DNA of 64,000 nucleotides. Source: Bacteroidales bacterium UBA4116 (lineage in GTDB: Bacteria > Bacteroidota > Bacteroidia > Bacteroidales > Tannerellaceae). Below, in pieces: positions 1 through 8,565 of this stretch. Both the position numbers and the translations under genes were made by a program. How positions within the stretch are numbered: the stretch's first letter is position 1; every line of letters begins with the position of its first letter. Location of the stretch: the NCBI GenBank assembly GCA_002381645.1, contig DFXE01000010.1:615623-679622 (forward strand), read 5' to 3'. Below the pieces are notes generated by a model that was not told where the DNA came from, searched no databases, and saw only the letters and a list, made by a program, of their open reading frames with translations.

Positions 1-1537
1 TATCGCGGTTAGCAGCAAATTCTTTGAAAGGTGCACCGTCTAATTTAACCAGGGCTTTCTGTATAACCGGTTTCATTTCACCATGGCGTCTTTCCATGTT
101 CATCATCATGGTTACGGGTATACCACCGGCTATCCACTTATCCGCCGATGCCGTAGTGTTGCGTACGGATGACATATAGCCTGTTTTACCGTCTGCAATC
201 AGGCAGGAAGCCGTATAGCCTAATGAATAGCAATAATCGGCATCATAATTGGAGGGAGCAGCGCAACGGCCTTCGTACCCAAAGAAGTGTACCTGGGTGG
301 AAAATTTACCTTTATATTTACCTTCTGAAGCGCATTGCGACAGACGGGTGGATACCATTTCAGCCAATAGCTTTTCCGTTTCGATCAATGACACTTGTAC
401 ATTCCCGTGCGGATCGCGGTCGAGTGTTAACTGGCGGGCAACTCCTTCAGGCAGACTTGCGTACAGTTCGGAGTTTTCTTTTGTCAGTTTGCTGATGATG
501 TAATTCCGTTGCTCCGAGCGCTTGATCAGTTTAAATTCGGATTCGTTCTTTGCCAGGAAGTCATTTAGTTCGGCTATCAGCTTTTTCATAGCCGGTATAA
601 ACTCGATCAACCCTTCGGGAATAAGTACGGTTCCGAAGTTATTACCCTGCTCAGCCCTTTTCATAACAATGTCGGCAATATAATTCACGACATCATCCAA
701 CGTCATATTCTCTTTTTCGATCTCTTCCGAAATCAGGCACACATTGGGATGTGTCTGCAATGCGCATTCGAGGGCGATATGTGAAGCCGAACGCCCCATC
801 AGCTTGATAAAGTGCCAGTATTTACGGGCAGAGTTACAGTCGCGCTGTATATTGCCGATCACTTCGGAATATACTTTACAGGCGGTATCAAAACCGAAAG
901 AGGTTTCGATCTGCTCGTTCTTTAGATCGCCGTCGATCGTTTTCGGACATCCGATCACCTGTACACCGGCATTGATCGATTTGTAATACTCCGCCAATAC
1001 GCAGGCATTGGTATTCGAATCGTCTCCGCCAATGATAACAAGCGCTTTAATATCCAGTTCTTTCAATATTTCGAGTCCTTTATCAAACTGCTCTTTGGTC
1101 TCGAGTTTGGTACGTCCCGAACCAATCATATCGAAACCACCTGTATTGCGGTACTCATTTACGATTTCGGCAGTCAGTTCCATGTATTCATGGTTGATGA
1201 GTCCACCCGGTCCTAAAATAAATCCGTATAAACGCGATCCTTCATTAATGGCCTTTATACCATCGAACAGTCCGGCTATTACATTGTGTCCGCCGGGAGC
1301 TTGTCCGCCCGACAGGATAACACCTACGTTCATAGCTGGCATATTCCGTTGTTCCTTACTTTTCTCGAAAGTCACGATGGGCATGCCATACGTATTGGGG
1401 AAAAGCTTTTTAATGTCTTCCTGGTCGGCTACCGACTGGGTATATTTACCATCTACTGCTTTTACCGGGCCTTTCAGGGCAGCAGGCACTTTAGGCTGGT
1501 ACGAATCTCTTGCAATTTGTAAAGCACTTTTCGTCAT
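1..1537 (-). CDS. pfp: Diphosphate--fructose-6-phosphate 1-phosphotransferase (PPi-PFK), 3' end cut off by the window
   Basis: Phosphorylates fructose-6-phosphate with pyrophosphate, a reversible cytoplasmic step of glycolysis. About 512 codons are present, and the C-terminus lies beyond the left edge. The start is the ATG at 1537, giving MTKSALQIARDSYQPK. Visible motifs are GGQAPGGHN (about 77-85), GGDDSNT (170-176) and PKTIDGDL (198-205). In the PFK family a second Asp in GGDD and the Lys of PKTIDGD mark PPi rather than ATP as donor, so the PPi assignment rests on residues and not only on overall similarity. The long form (over 500 aa) with an inserted helical domain fits the long PFP class found in Bacteroidota and plants. 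It is divergent from the lipoprotein gene at 1773, with a 235-bp AT-rich spacer. Family call is very sure; the 3' end is unseen. Confidence 0.95.
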   Translation of the reverse strand, partial: MTKSALQIARDSYQPKVPAALKGPVKAVDGKYTQSVADQEDIKKLFPNTYGMPIVTFEKSKEQRNMPAMNVGVILSGGQAPGGHNVIAGLFDGIKAINEGSRLYGFILGPGGLINHEYMELTAEIVNEYRNTGGFDMIGSGRTKLETKEQFDKGLEILKELDIKALVIIGGDDSNTNACVLAEYYKSINAGVQVIGCPKTIDGDLKNEQIETSFGFDTACKVYSEVIGNIQRDCNSARKYWHFIKLMGRSASHIALECALQTHPNVCLISEEIEKENMTLDDVVNYIADIVMKRAEQGNNFGTVLIPEGLIEFIPAMKKLIAELNDFLAKNESEFKLIKRSEQRNYIISKLTKENSELYASLPEGVARQLTLDRDPHGNVQVSLIETEKLLAEMVSTRLSQCASEGKYKGKFSTQVHFFGYEGRCAAPSNYDADYCYSLGYTASCLIADGKTGYMSSVRNTTASADKWIAGGIPVTMMMNMERRHGEMKPVIQKALVKLDGAPFKEFAANRD

Positions 1538-1772
1538 CTTACTTCAAATTAATATTAATGTTGGTATTATTTATCTCTATTCGTTCGTTAGGCGATGCAA
1601 ATATCGTTTTTTTTATTCAAATATAAAAGGATTACCCCTCCCCTTTTCCCCTGATACCTTCTACGCATTTCGGGTATATAAATGTGTTACTTGCAAACTT
1701 TTCGCTACCTTCGCATTCAGATTGTTTTCATAACATATCGACGTTACGGATTACTAATAAAATATATTCAAT

Positions 1773-2891
1773 ATGAAAAAGATTTTGAGTCTTGCCTTGT
1801 TTGCCGTATTATTAACAGCATGCGGCCAGAAAACAGGTTATAAAATTACCGGTACGGTAGATAATCCCGACCTGAACGGGAAACAGGTATATTTGTATGA
1901 GTACGGTGTTACGGACGCCGTTCCGCTGGCCCAGGCAACAGTTGAAAACGGATCTTTCACATTGGAAGGCACACAGGATACTCCCGCTTTACGGATTTTG
2001 CGTTTCAGCGAAGATGATGTAAAGCCTCAACGGGCCGCATCAGGCGAAAATGCGCCTTATACGGCTGTTTTCATTCTCGAAAACGGTCATTTAAAAGCTA
2101 CGCTGGATAATTCTCCCACCGTTGGCGGCACAGCGGAAAATGATGAATTAACCAGATTACAGGCCGGCATAAGGGATATAAGAAGCGGTATGGGTGAACT
2201 GACCGACCGGATGAAATCGTCGGACGCGGCCGTAGCTGCAGAGGCTGAAAGGGAATATGAAAAATTAGATGCACAGATTGCCGGCAAAGTAAAAGAATAT
2301 ATCCTGGCTAATCCCGATAAACAATCATCCGCAAAACTTTTTTATGATTTTCGCCATAGCCTCGACGAATCAACCCGCCGGGATATTATCAGTAAAACCG
2401 GGAATACGTTTAAATCTACACCCTATATTGATAAGATGATGGATCATCTGGCAACGTTGGAGAAAGTAGGAGTCGGCAAAAAGTTTACCGATTTGGAAAT
2501 GGCCGATCCTTCCGGTAAAATGCATAAATTATCTGATTACGCCGGTAAGGGAAAAGTGGTGCTGGTGGATTTCTGGGCATCCTGGTGTCCTCCGTGCCGC
2601 AGGGATATGCCGCACCTGGTGGAATTATATAAGCAATACAGGAATAAGAATTTCGAGATCGTAGGGGTTTCATTAGACCGTACAAATGACGCTTGGGTTA
2701 AAGGCATAAAAGATCTTAATATCACATGGCCGCAGATGTCTGACCTGAAATACTGGCAAAGTGAAGGTGCTGCCCTGTATGGTGTAAACAGCATTCCTCA
2801 TACTGTATTGATCGATAAAGACGGAACCATCATAGCTAAAAATCTCCGTGGAGATGCATTGGATAGTAAACTGGCGGAAGTGATAAAATAA
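1773..2891 (+). CDS. TlpA-like thiol-disulfide oxidoreductase lipoprotein with DUF4369-like N-terminal domain
   Basis: 372 aa. A signal peptide ends in a lipobox (LTAC, Cys17), so it is probably anchored in a membrane facing the periplasm. Residues about 22-120 look like the DUF4369 beta domain common in Bacteroidota TlpA proteins, then a charged helical linker (about 120-225), then a thioredoxin/AhpC-TSA fold (about 232-370). The redox motif is WCPPC (Cys272, Cys275) and the cis-Pro loop is SIPHT (340-344). Its role is probably reduction or isomerisation of periplasmic disulfides; the partner is unknown. The small membrane protein at 2896 follows after 4 nt and is surely co-transcribed. A weak -7 element (TACCTTCG, 1706-1713) lies upstream. 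Confidence 0.9.
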   Translation: MKKILSLALFAVLLTACGQKTGYKITGTVDNPDLNGKQVYLYEYGVTDAVPLAQATVENGSFTLEGTQDTPALRILRFSEDDVKPQRAASGENAPYTAVFILENGHLKATLDNSPTVGGTAENDELTRLQAGIRDIRSGMGELTDRMKSSDAAVAAEAEREYEKLDAQIAGKVKEYILANPDKQSSAKLFYDFRHSLDESTRRDIISKTGNTFKSTPYIDKMMDHLATLEKVGVGKKFTDLEMADPSGKMHKLSDYAGKGKVVLVDFWASWCPPCRRDMPHLVELYKQYRNKNFEIVGVSLDRTNDAWVKGIKDLNITWPQMSDLKYWQSEGAALYGVNSIPHTVLIDKDGTIIAKNLRGDALDSKLAEVIK

Positions 2892-2895
2892 TACT

Positions 2896-3087
2896 ATGAA
2901 AAGAAAAAAGATATTTATCAATATCCTTATTACTTTGATTGTTATAACTGCCTTAGGTACCCTGATCGCCTATTTCATTTTTAAACCGGATAAACCGTGG
3001 CTGGCCTTTTATATTGCCTGTTGCGGGGGAGTGCTTATCGTAAATTTTGGGATTTCTTTATTTTTTGTCTGGAAGAATTTTAAATAG
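2896..3087 (+). CDS. Small two-helix membrane protein, function unknown
   Basis: 63 aa, starting 4 nt after the stop of the TlpA-like gene, so it is translated from the same message. It has a basic N-terminus (MKRKKIF) and two hydrophobic segments (about 6-28 and 36-58) joined by a short KPDKPW turn, and it ends in KNFK. I recognise no family. Position suggests it serves or stabilises the thiol-disulfide lipoprotein, but that is inference. It ends before a bidirectional terminator. Confidence 0.7.
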   Translation: MKRKKIFINILITLIVITALGTLIAYFIFKPDKPWLAFYIACCGGVLIVNFGISLFFVWKNFK

Positions 3088-3123
3088 AGTTTTTTGAAAC
3101 CGGACAATAACGGATATAAATGA

Positions 3124-3153
3124 AAAGAGACAGAACGAATGCTCTGTCTCTTT
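3124..3153. terminator. Bidirectional hairpin terminator between convergent genes
   Basis: AAAGAGACAGA (3124-3134) pairs perfectly with TCTGTCTCTTT (3143-3153) around an 8-nt loop. The A and T flanks allow termination of both the TlpA-like/small protein operon (+) and glmM (-). Confidence 0.85.
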
Positions 3154-3180
3154 ATGGTTTGTGTGTAATTCTTATAGATA

Positions 3181-4569
3181 TTAAATTGTCATTTCCTGTA
3201 TGATACGGATCAACTGGCCCCCGATCTCTTCGGCTTCTTCCATGGATGCCGCTTCGGAATAGATACGGATAATGGGTTCCGTATTACTTTTACGCAAGTG
3301 TACCCATTTATCGGGGAAATCTATTTTTACACCATCGATATCCGTAATATCGTATTGAGCGAATTTCTCCTTTACTTTTTCCAGTATAGCGTCGACATCT
3401 ATCTCCGGCGTCAGCTCGACTTTTTGTTTGGAGATAAAATAAGGAGGATAGGTTGCCCGTAATTCGCTTGTTTTCATTTTCTTCTTTGCCAGCAAGGTAA
3501 GGAAAAGCGCTATGCCTACCAGTGCGTCGCGTCCGTAATGGCTCGCAGGGTATATTACGCCACCATTACCTTCGCCTCCTATTACGGCATTGGTTTCTTT
3601 CATTTTGGCAACAACATTTACTTCACCTACCGCAGCTGCGTTATATTCTCCTCCATGCAGGCGTGTGACATCACGTAACGCCCGGCTCGAACTTAAATTG
3701 CTTACCGTATTCCCCTTTGTATAGCTTAGTATATAATCACTGACCGCGACAAGGGTATATTCCTCTCCAAACATTTCACCGTTTTCACTCACGATAGCGA
3801 GGCGGTCAACATCGGGATCAACTACAAAACCAACATCGGCTTTTGCCTGTTTCATGAGCTGGGATATTTCGGTCAGGTTCTCCGGCAAAGGTTCCGGATT
3901 ATGTGAAAAATTACCATGAGGGGCACAGTGTAACTTAAAGATTTCCTTTACCCCTAAAGCATAAAGTAAATCGGGAATAACAATACCTCCCACCGAATTC
4001 ACGGCATCAATGGCTACACGGAAATCCGCCGCTTTGATCGCTTCGACATCAACGAGGTCAAGCTTTAATATACTTTCTATATGTTTCTGTTTATAAGTCT
4101 CATTTACAGTTACTTTTCCAACATGGTCTACATCGGCAAAAATAAAATTCTCGGATGCGGCAAGGTCTAAGACTTCCTGCCCTTCCGCCGCGTTAAGAAA
4201 TTCGCCTTTTTCATTTAATAGTTTCAGCGCATTCCATTGTTTGGGATTATGGCTGGCTGTTAAAATAATACCTCCGCAGGCCTGTTCCATAACTACGGCC
4301 AGTTCAGTCGTCGGTGTGGTAGCCATATCGAGATCGACCACATCGAATCCCATGCCGGTAAGCGTTCCCAATACAATGTGTTTCACCATAGGTCCTGAAA
4401 TGCGCGCATCCCGTCCGACCACAATTTTGTTTGACGTAGCTTTTGTGTTTTTTCTTATAAATGCAGCATAGGCTGCTACAAATTTAACAATGGCTAAGGG
4501 ATTCAACCCCTCATCCGGAGTCCCGCCAATCGTCCCACGGATACCGGAAATAGATTTAATTAAAGTCAT
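3181..4569 (-). CDS. glmM: Phosphoglucosamine mutase (phosphohexomutase family)
   Basis: 462 aa. Converts glucosamine-6-phosphate to glucosamine-1-phosphate for UDP-GlcNAc, peptidoglycan and LPS synthesis in the cytoplasm. All four family signatures are present: the phosphoserine loop TASHNP (104-109, Ser106), the Mg2+ loop DPDVDR (251-256), the sugar loop GGEGNGG (331-337) and the phosphate-binding RKSNTEP (about 426-432). The phosphoglucomutase/phosphomannomutase superfamily is certain; GlmM specificity is inferred from length, the Bacteroidota-type N-terminus (SISGIRGTIGG) and being the only such enzyme in view. It lies 9 nt behind the DUF4827 lipoprotein on the same strand, so the two are co-transcribed. 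Confidence 0.88.
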   Translation of the reverse strand: MTLIKSISGIRGTIGGTPDEGLNPLAIVKFVAAYAAFIRKNTKATSNKIVVGRDARISGPMVKHIVLGTLTGMGFDVVDLDMATTPTTELAVVMEQACGGIILTASHNPKQWNALKLLNEKGEFLNAAEGQEVLDLAASENFIFADVDHVGKVTVNETYKQKHIESILKLDLVDVEAIKAADFRVAIDAVNSVGGIVIPDLLYALGVKEIFKLHCAPHGNFSHNPEPLPENLTEISQLMKQAKADVGFVVDPDVDRLAIVSENGEMFGEEYTLVAVSDYILSYTKGNTVSNLSSSRALRDVTRLHGGEYNAAAVGEVNVVAKMKETNAVIGGEGNGGVIYPASHYGRDALVGIALFLTLLAKKKMKTSELRATYPPYFISKQKVELTPEIDVDAILEKVKEKFAQYDITDIDGVKIDFPDKWVHLRKSNTEPIIRIYSEAASMEEAEEIGGQLIRIIQEMTI

Positions 4570-4578
4570 ATATTATGG

Positions 4579-5118
4579 TTATTTTTCAAAAATAAATCTT
4601 ACCCTGTCAAAATAGATAGGATATCCGTTGCTGCTTTGGGTAGAACTTCCTATTCTGAAAGGCACGATCATACTTACAACAGAACTATCACCCACATATT
4701 CTAATGCACTAATAAATCCTACACTAATAAAATCGTTAGAAGATGGATATACACCATAAGTAAACTCAATCGGTTGAGCAGACACTAACGGGTCAAAAAG
4801 ATCAAAAGGAACCGTATCTTCTAAAAAGAATTTTCCTCTAAACCGAGTAAGAACTTTTGTACCCGAAACAGCCCTGTTTCCATTACCAGAATCACTTACA
4901 TGCAAATAAAGTCCGCTTCTGAGCTTCACAAATTCTTTTTCACCGAATACTCCATTTGCTGGATAATCTTCTGTAATATGGAAACCTTCTGCTTCTATTA
5001 AACGATCGATCGCTTTCCTTTCATCTTTCAACATTTCCGTGTATGATTTATTCTTGTTGCACGAAAGAACAAAAACAACCGCACATAAAATCATCAATAT
5101 ATTAAAGCCTTTTTTCAT
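4579..5118 (-). CDS. DUF4827-type lipoprotein
   Basis: 179 aa. The signal peptide has a lipobox VLSC (Cys20), so this is a secreted lipoprotein. The rest is a single beta-rich domain that recalls a divergent FKBP-like fold (LKDERKAIDRL, then VLTRFRGKFFLEDTVPFD, then FISALEYVGDSSVVSMIVP), as described for DUF4827 in Bacteroidales. Catalytic function is unknown. It sits between the NrnA phosphoesterase and glmM, an arrangement I believe is usual in Bacteroidales, and shares an operon with glmM. A -7 match (TACATTTG, 5151-5144) lies 25 bp before the start. The DUF number is from memory and moderately sure. Confidence 0.7.
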   Translation of the reverse strand: MKKGFNILMILCAVVFVLSCNKNKSYTEMLKDERKAIDRLIEAEGFHITEDYPANGVFGEKEFVKLRSGLYLHVSDSGNGNRAVSGTKVLTRFRGKFFLEDTVPFDLFDPLVSAQPIEFTYGVYPSSNDFISVGFISALEYVGDSSVVSMIVPFRIGSSTQSSNGYPIYFDRVRFIFEK

Positions 5119-5143
5119 CTCCTTATTTTTAAATATGACCTGA

Positions 5144-5151
5144 CAAATGTA
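5144..5151 (-). promoter_or_regulatory. -7 promoter element for the DUF4827-glmM operon
   Basis: The minus strand reads TACATTTG, an exact match to the Bacteroidota -7 consensus TAnnTTTG, 25 bp upstream of the ATG at 5118. I found no good -33 TTTG at 19 bp, so support is partial. Confidence 0.5.
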
Positions 5152-5170
5152 TATATTTCTATTTCAAATA

Positions 5171-6220
5171 TTAGTTATGATCTTTTAATTCTTCAAATTT
5201 AACGGGATTTAATTCATTTAATCCTTTCTTGAAGGTAGCTAAAGCATCCTCTAAAGATCCGTAAAATTCTCCTCCGGAAGCATTTTTATGACCACCTCCG
5301 TTAAAGTACCTTGCGGCAAATTCATTACAGGGGAAATCACCTATCGAACGAAGAGATACCTTAATGTAATCTTTATCTTCACGAAAGAAAACAGTAAAGC
5401 GGATCCCATTGATACTTAAAGGGAGATTTACAAAACCTTCGGTATCGCCTGTTACGTAGCGGAAACGGTCCAGCTCTTCATTGGTGAGGGTAACAACTGC
5501 CGTATGTAAATCGGGATACACTTTCATTTTCTCATATAAAACATATCCCATCATACGCAAACGCGATTCGGAATATACTTGGTTTACCTTTTGGTAGATG
5601 AGGTCTTTATCGATACCTTTTTTTATCAGTTCACTAATAATGATATATATTTCGGGCTTATTGGAATTGTAAGTAAATGAACCGGTATCCGTCATCATTC
5701 CCGTGTATATACATTCAGCCGCTTTCTTGTTGATTAAATCGAACATTCCTAAACGGCAGATAAACCGGAATACTAATTCGGAGGTAGAGGATATCTCGGG
5801 ATAAGACATGGTTACCCTGCAAAAGTCCGATGGGTTTGGATGGTGATCGATCATTACTTTACGCCCGTCAGCCGCTATTACGGCAGGAGCAAGCTTCTCG
5901 ATACGTTTCGGTTCATTGAAGTCGAGACAGAAAATAACGTCGGCTTCGCGGACCAACTGTTCGGCAAAATCCGGATATTTTTCATGGATAATAATATCTT
6001 TTGTACCAGGCATCCATTTATAAAAAGAGGGGAAATCATTCGGTACAACTACCGAAATATTATCTTTCCCGCACTCGTTTAAAAAATGATATAAACCCAA
6101 AGAGGATCCTATGGCATCACCATCTGGAGTAACATGCGTTACAATGACAAAACTTCCTCCTTTTTCAACGTATTTTTTAGCTTTCTGGATTTGTTCTTCG
6201 CGAATGATCTTTGTCAACAT
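5171..6220 (-). CDS. DHH-family phosphoesterase, NrnA-like oligoribonuclease / pAp phosphatase
   Basis: 349 aa. A DHH domain (about 20-190) carries the metal motifs DGD (33-35) and DHH (125-127). The C-terminal DHHA1 domain has GGGHKNASGG (308-317). NrnA proteins degrade nanoRNAs of 2-5 nt and dephosphorylate 3'-phosphoadenosine 5'-phosphate in the cytoplasm. Length and domain order are normal for bacterial NrnA; a c-di-nucleotide phosphodiesterase role (GdpP/DhhP branch) is possible but there are no PAS or GGDEF domains. It has its own -7 promoter at 6240-6247. Confidence 0.88.
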   Translation of the reverse strand: MLTKIIREEQIQKAKKYVEKGGSFVIVTHVTPDGDAIGSSLGLYHFLNECGKDNISVVVPNDFPSFYKWMPGTKDIIIHEKYPDFAEQLVREADVIFCLDFNEPKRIEKLAPAVIAADGRKVMIDHHPNPSDFCRVTMSYPEISSTSELVFRFICRLGMFDLINKKAAECIYTGMMTDTGSFTYNSNKPEIYIIISELIKKGIDKDLIYQKVNQVYSESRLRMMGYVLYEKMKVYPDLHTAVVTLTNEELDRFRYVTGDTEGFVNLPLSINGIRFTVFFREDKDYIKVSLRSIGDFPCNEFAARYFNGGGHKNASGGEFYGSLEDALATFKKGLNELNPVKFEELKDHN

Positions 6221-6239
6221 ATACTTGTATTATCGGAAA

Positions 6240-6247
6240 CAAAGGTA
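6240..6247 (-). promoter_or_regulatory. -7 promoter element for the NrnA-like gene
   Basis: The minus strand reads TACCTTTG (TAnnTTTG consensus), 19 bp upstream of the ATG at 6220. A TTTG (6274-6271) lies 23 bp further up, a slightly long spacing. The element sits in the 35-bp gap to the upstream gene. Confidence 0.6.
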
Positions 6248-6255
6248 CGCTTTTT

Positions 6256-7536
6256 TTATATTTCCTTATGCAAATATTTCTCAATAAGCACTATAAATAA
6301 TATAATAGCGACCACTACTAAAGAAGCGATTAAAAAACGGGGACGCTTATAACGGATGTATACCAGTAATAATAAAAAACTACCGTAACTTAAAATCATC
6401 GTTAAAAACCCAAACCGAAAGGTAAAGGTACTTCCGGGAACTCTACTGAACATTTCCACAATCCTTACCATACTATGCGTAAGTACTTCAATTCCATATT
6501 CTAAAAAGCCTGTACCAGGTATCCAGGCAGGAAGGAGCAGAAAGAGAAAAACCATTGGAATTAATAGTGTCGAAATGAGGGTAAGAGGTAAATTGGTCAT
6601 CAGGAAAACGGAAGAAAAATAACCAAAGTAATATAAACTTAAAAATGTTACTCCCGCTTGGGCGGACAACGTTACCGTTATCCAACTCCAGGGAGTAGCA
6701 AATAGTGGGTTACGGATTTCAATCTGTCCGGAGAACATAGGATTTAGAAATAATATAAAAAAAACAGCGGTATAACTTAGTTGAAATCCGATATCAAATA
6801 AATAGAACGGATTATAAACCAACATGCAAAAGGCTGAAGCAGCTAATGTATTATAGCCATCTGTCATACGATGGAGTTGCTTTCCTGTAAGGTACAGGCT
6901 TATCATGGTAGCTGCGCGTACAGAAGATGCAGCTAATCCTGTAACAGCGACAAAAATCCAAAGAAGGAATATTGTTATTAAATACCTGATCCACCTGCCC
7001 GTTTTAATTAAGGAAAGAATAGATAAAACAAAAGAAATAAATCCGCACACAATACCTACATGAAATCCGCTGACGGCTAATAAATGTGCTACCCCGGTAA
7101 CTGAAAACTGATTTCTGACATCCCGGGGCATAGTTTTGCGATACCCTAATGCCAGGGTAGACAGTACAGACTTTTCCGTATTGGTTAAAGATAACTTATC
7201 CAGTTTACTCAAAAGCGACAGTTGTATATTCCCTGCCGTTTGCTGCAATGGGGTTGAGGGAGAAGAATAAGGTTTGATTTCATGATAACCGGTTACTATC
7301 ATCGACATAGAAAGTAAAAGAGATAAAAATACGAACCCCCATACCCATCGCATTTGGTATTTACATACTTTTACTTTTTGTCTCGATATATAAGAAAACA
7401 AAATAATAACGGCAGCGATAACCAGTAATATGACAGGTAAAAAAGAAATACGGAAGAAAGTTTGCATAATGATTCCGGTGATCCATATAAAAAGGGGACG
7501 CACTAAAGGACGTTTTTGTATCTCTTCGGTTATCAT
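6256..7536 (-). CDS. ComEC/Rec2-family membrane protein, short form
   Basis: 426 aa with about ten hydrophobic segments. The diagnostic channel motif HLLAVSGFHVG lies at 151-161, followed by the conserved VAVTGLAASSVRAATM segment. ComEC carries single-stranded DNA across the inner membrane during transformation. Most full-length ComEC proteins are 650-800 aa, with an N-terminal OB-fold (DUF4131) and often a C-terminal metallo-beta-lactamase domain. Here only about 60 residues separate the N-terminal helices from the channel domain, and the protein ends after the last helices, so both appear reduced or missing. No frameshift is evident, and the reading frame is intact. It lies downstream of rpe on the same strand and probably shares its transcript. 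Confidence 0.8.
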   Translation of the reverse strand: MITEEIQKRPLVRPLFIWITGIIMQTFFRISFLPVILLVIAAVIILFSYISRQKVKVCKYQMRWVWGFVFLSLLLSMSMIVTGYHEIKPYSSPSTPLQQTAGNIQLSLLSKLDKLSLTNTEKSVLSTLALGYRKTMPRDVRNQFSVTGVAHLLAVSGFHVGIVCGFISFVLSILSLIKTGRWIRYLITIFLLWIFVAVTGLAASSVRAATMISLYLTGKQLHRMTDGYNTLAASAFCMLVYNPFYLFDIGFQLSYTAVFFILFLNPMFSGQIEIRNPLFATPWSWITVTLSAQAGVTFLSLYYFGYFSSVFLMTNLPLTLISTLLIPMVFLFLLLPAWIPGTGFLEYGIEVLTHSMVRIVEMFSRVPGSTFTFRFGFLTMILSYGSFLLLLVYIRYKRPRFLIASLVVVAIILFIVLIEKYLHKEI

Positions 7537-7586
7537 AGGTAAGGTTTTTAAGGTAACAAATAAGAAAGAATGGCCGCCCGTTCTTT

Positions 7587-8243
7587 CTATACGCTAATTT
7601 CTTTTAATTCTTTTATTGTCTGTATAGGATCGGGCGATTTAAAAACAAAACTTCCGGTAACTAAGACGTCTGCCCCGGCGGTTAATAAACGTTTTGCCGT
7701 ATGCATATTTATACCGCCGTCAACTTCTATGAGCGTATCAAGTCCTTTTTTGGTAATCATATCTTTCAGGCGTGCGGTTTTCTCCACCGAATGTTCAATG
7801 AATCGTTGTCCGCCGAATCCCGGATTTACCGACATTAACAACACCATATCCAGATCCTGTATAATATCTTCAAGCACGTGGATAGGAGTATGCGGATTAA
7901 GCGTTACAGCAGCTTTCATCCCCTTATCTTTAATAGCGGATACCGTCCGGTGCAAATGCGGTGATACTTCATAATGGACATTCATCAGGTAAGCTCCTGA
8001 GACAGCTACCTCATCTATAAACTTTTGTGGTTCCACGATCATAAGGTGGACATCCATCGGCTTTTTAAGTAAAGGTTTTACAGCTTCCAGTATAGGAAAT
8101 CCAAAGGATATGTTGGGTACAAAAACTCCGTCCATTACATCCATATGAAGCCAGTCGGCATCGCTTTGGTTTATCATTTCGATTTCCTGCTGTAAATGAA
8201 GGAAGTCAGCCGATAATAAAGATGGGGCTATTTTATGTTTCAT
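7587..8243 (-). CDS. rpe: Ribulose-phosphate 3-epimerase
   Basis: 218 aa, the usual length. Interconverts ribulose-5-phosphate and xylulose-5-phosphate in the pentose phosphate pathway. The TIM-barrel signatures are SLLSADFLHLQQEI near the N-terminus, WLHMDVMDGVFVPN (metal-binding His and catalytic Asp), VHLMI, MSVNPGFGGQRFI, IEVDGGIN (second catalytic Asp) and a phosphate-binding GADVLVTGSFVF. The start is the ATG at 8243. The ComEC-like gene begins 50 bp downstream, suggesting a shared message. Confidence 0.96.
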   Translation of the reverse strand: MKHKIAPSLLSADFLHLQQEIEMINQSDADWLHMDVMDGVFVPNISFGFPILEAVKPLLKKPMDVHLMIVEPQKFIDEVAVSGAYLMNVHYEVSPHLHRTVSAIKDKGMKAAVTLNPHTPIHVLEDIIQDLDMVLLMSVNPGFGGQRFIEHSVEKTARLKDMITKKGLDTLIEVDGGINMHTAKRLLTAGADVLVTGSFVFKSPDPIQTIKELKEISV

Positions 8244-8260
8244 TATTCAGACGTTTGACG

Positions 8261-8268
8261 CAAAGGTA
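8261..8268 (-). promoter_or_regulatory. -7 promoter element for rpe
   Basis: The minus strand reads TACCTTTG (consensus TAnnTTTG), 17 bp before the rpe ATG. The region where a -33 box would lie is the hairpin terminator of the preceding small gene, so termination and initiation are packed into about 50 bp. Confidence 0.55.
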
Positions 8269-8278
8269 CATAAAAAAG

Positions 8279-8309
8279 AAAAGAGAATGGATTTCTCCGA
8301 TTCTCTTTT
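8279..8309 (-). terminator. Rho-independent terminator behind the 57-aa gene
   Basis: AAAAGAGAAT (8279-8288) pairs perfectly with ATTCTCTTTT (8300-8309) around an 11-nt loop. On the minus strand it follows the stop codon of the small gene at 8317 by 7 nt and ends in a T tract. Confidence 0.8.
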
Positions 8310-8316
8310 ACATTTT

Positions 8317-8490
8317 TCAATTCATTACATATCCGCAGAGTTCTTGCCGCACATCCGGTTCCGCGTGATAAGCCCGTGCAAATTGAGTCAGAAAATCCAT
8401 TGTTTTCTTTTTAGGTGAACTCTTTCCGGCACTCCGGCTTTTTTTAGTTTTATTAATTTCATTCATGCATTGTGTAGAAAATCTCTTCAT
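8317..8490 (-). CDS. Small basic protein (57 aa) downstream of the sigma factor
   Basis: A 57-aa frame from ATG 8490 to TGA 8317. The first half is very basic and Ser/Lys rich (KTKKSRSAGKSSPKKKT, about 14-30); the second half looks like a short amphipathic helix (MDFLTQFARAYHAEPDVRQ). Support for being real: it lies on the same strand as the ECF sigma gene 75 bp upstream, has its own hairpin terminator 7 nt past the stop, and from memory Bacteroidales genomes carry similar short proteins with an FLxQFARAYH-like segment. Function unknown; its composition would allow nucleic-acid or ribosome binding, but that is only a guess. Confidence 0.6.
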   Translation of the reverse strand: MKRFSTQCMNEINKTKKSRSAGKSSPKKKTMDFLTQFARAYHAEPDVRQELCGYVMN

Positions 8491-8565
8491 AGGCTTTATG
8501 TTTTATCATTTACTAATAAAACGCAAGCCTTTACAACTTATTGCATGGAAGTAATATTTATTGAC

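Noticed and set aside
1008..1733. 241-aa plus-strand frame
   Set aside because: Antisense to the PPi-phosphofructokinase gene, which has all its motifs in the minus-strand frame.
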